A stretch of 64,000 bases of DNA, from positions 434,001 through 498,000 of the forward strand of contig JAWWNJ010000168.1 of NCBI GenBank assembly GCA_037176885.1. Reading direction: 5' to 3'. The stretch is from Favolaschia claudopus. Taxonomy: Eukaryota > Basidiomycota > Agaricomycetes > Agaricales > Mycenaceae. Within the stretch, counting starts at the first letter, position 1. The number at the start of each line of letters is the position of its first letter. The position numbers and the translations under genes are program-made. Below, piece by piece: positions 63,438 to 64,000 of this stretch. Below the pieces are notes generated by a model, which did not search any database, was not told the origin of the DNA, and saw only the letters and a program-made list of their open reading frames with translations.

Positions 63438-64000
63438 TTGGGCATCTCTATGGGAAAACAGCGAGTATTTGCTGCTAAGAAGTACAAACCGGTGGCGGAA
63501 AAGATTAAGCCTATCCTTGGAAGAGTGGATGAGAAGTTCAGGATAGTGCGGGATATCAAGGGAGACCCTCTAAAGGATATGCCAAAAATAGAAACAGATA
63601 TTCCTGAGATTCACCCAGTAGGAAGGTATACCGCGGAGCGAATGGAGGCATTTGAAAAGACTCATAACACTGGGTTCTTATTGCCTGAAGAGATGAAGTT
63701 GCTTCATCATTTTATGATGTTGCATAACGAGCATTTCGCCTGGGAAGAGGATGAGCGAGGGCAATTCATTTTCCGCCCGTTGATATGCCTGTGGTACCAC
63801 ATACACCATGGGTATGCTCGCAAATTCCTATTCCACCTGGACATTTTGAAGAGTTCTGCCGCATCATCAAAGCTAAATTAGATGCTGGGGGTGTACGAAC
63901 CATCCAACTCGTCCTACAGGTCACCTATTTTTGCGGTGATAAAGAAAGATGGAAAGTCATTGAGAATTGTACACGAGTTAGAGAGGTTGAATGAAAGTTA
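63438..64000 (+). pseudogene. pol: Start of Ty3-like reverse transcriptase, frameshifted and cut by window edge
   Basis: The first frame has IHPVGRYTAERMEAFEKTH, GFLLPEEMKLLHHFMMLHNE and FAWEEDERGQF. The second (from about 63785) has VPHTPWVCSQIPIPPGHFEE and IIKAKLDAG. The third, to the edge, has the conserved YRSPIFAVIKKDGKSLRIVH. This matches the N-terminal RT approach seen at residues 455-560 of the pol at 6838-11229. At least two frameshifts are visible. Confidence 0.75.

Larger units (their letters stand above)
57900..64000 (+). mobile_element. Degenerate Ty3-like retrotransposon, 5' part
   Basis: LTR, leader, gag, zinc knuckle, protease and the beginning of RT occur in canonical order on the plus strand, but in at least six different frames. 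The region 59695-60221 is leader; a 103-codon basic frame at 59790-60101 may be an extended Gag N terminus. The element is cut by the right edge. Its RT start is related to, but clearly distinct from, that of the minus-strand pol at 6838-11229. Confidence 0.8.

Overview
The window looks like a transposon-rich, fast-evolving stretch of a mushroom-forming basidiomycete genome (Agaricomycetes). The signs are spliceosomal introns of about 45-60 bp with GTRAGT donors, a Tet-like 2OG-Fe(II) dioxygenase next to a KDZ-type transposase fragment, two members of a large agaric-type uncharacterised family, a Myb/SANT-like protein, and many LTR retroelements. No housekeeping gene, rRNA, functional tRNA or CRISPR array was recognised.

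Layout. (1) 1-5470, minus: a Ty3-type chromovirus. Its gag and pol frames touch at a TGATG junction, pol is open to a C-terminal chromodomain cut by the window edge, and the 5' LTR lies at about 4969-5470. (2) 5519-13430, minus: an accessory ORF, a complete Ty3-like pol (RT, RNase H, integrase) and an upstream unrecognised ORF overlapping pol by 440 nt. (3) 13841-23524: a compact island of six cellular-type genes: a six-exon bipartite-family gene (-), a viroplasmin-like gene with an early stop (-), an acidic coiled-coil gene (+), a basic Arg-rich gene (-), a Tet/JBP-like dioxygenase (-) and, divergent from it, the C-terminal 400 residues of a KDZ-like transposase (+). (4) 23932-27852, minus: a Ty3-like gag-protease ORF with upstream TATA and a 22-bp repeat array. 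It has the same orientation as the pol of block 2 and lacks its own pol, so the island may sit inside one split element. (5) 29394-35133: a second gene island: a small basic ORF (+), a Cys/Trp-rich small protein (-) divergent from a seven-exon paralogue of the bipartite family (+), and a four-exon Myb/SANT-like gene (-) whose last exon runs through a cluster of GTGCAC palindromes.

(6) 35.4-57.5 kb is mostly decayed: LTR fragments in direct and inverted copies (five repeat families), Ty1/copia pieces (protease, integrase and RNase H), a broken gene with an in-frame TGA, and several unrecognised fragments. (7) 57900-64000, plus: another Ty3-like element with a 1.8-kb 5' LTR bounded by TGTAACG/CGTTACA, followed by a gag-protease-pol region broken by frameshifts, one of them caused by a 32-bp tandem duplication.

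How it fits together. KDZ transposons with linked TET/JBP dioxygenases are a described feature of basidiomycete genomes. What may be new is the repertoire carried with them: the bipartite-family genes, the viroplasmin-like gene, divergent gene pairs with very short shared promoters, 20-22 bp phased promoter repeats, and a palindromic repeat that has entered coding sequence. Exon structures were worked out by hand from splice consensus and reading frame. No searches or transcript data were available.
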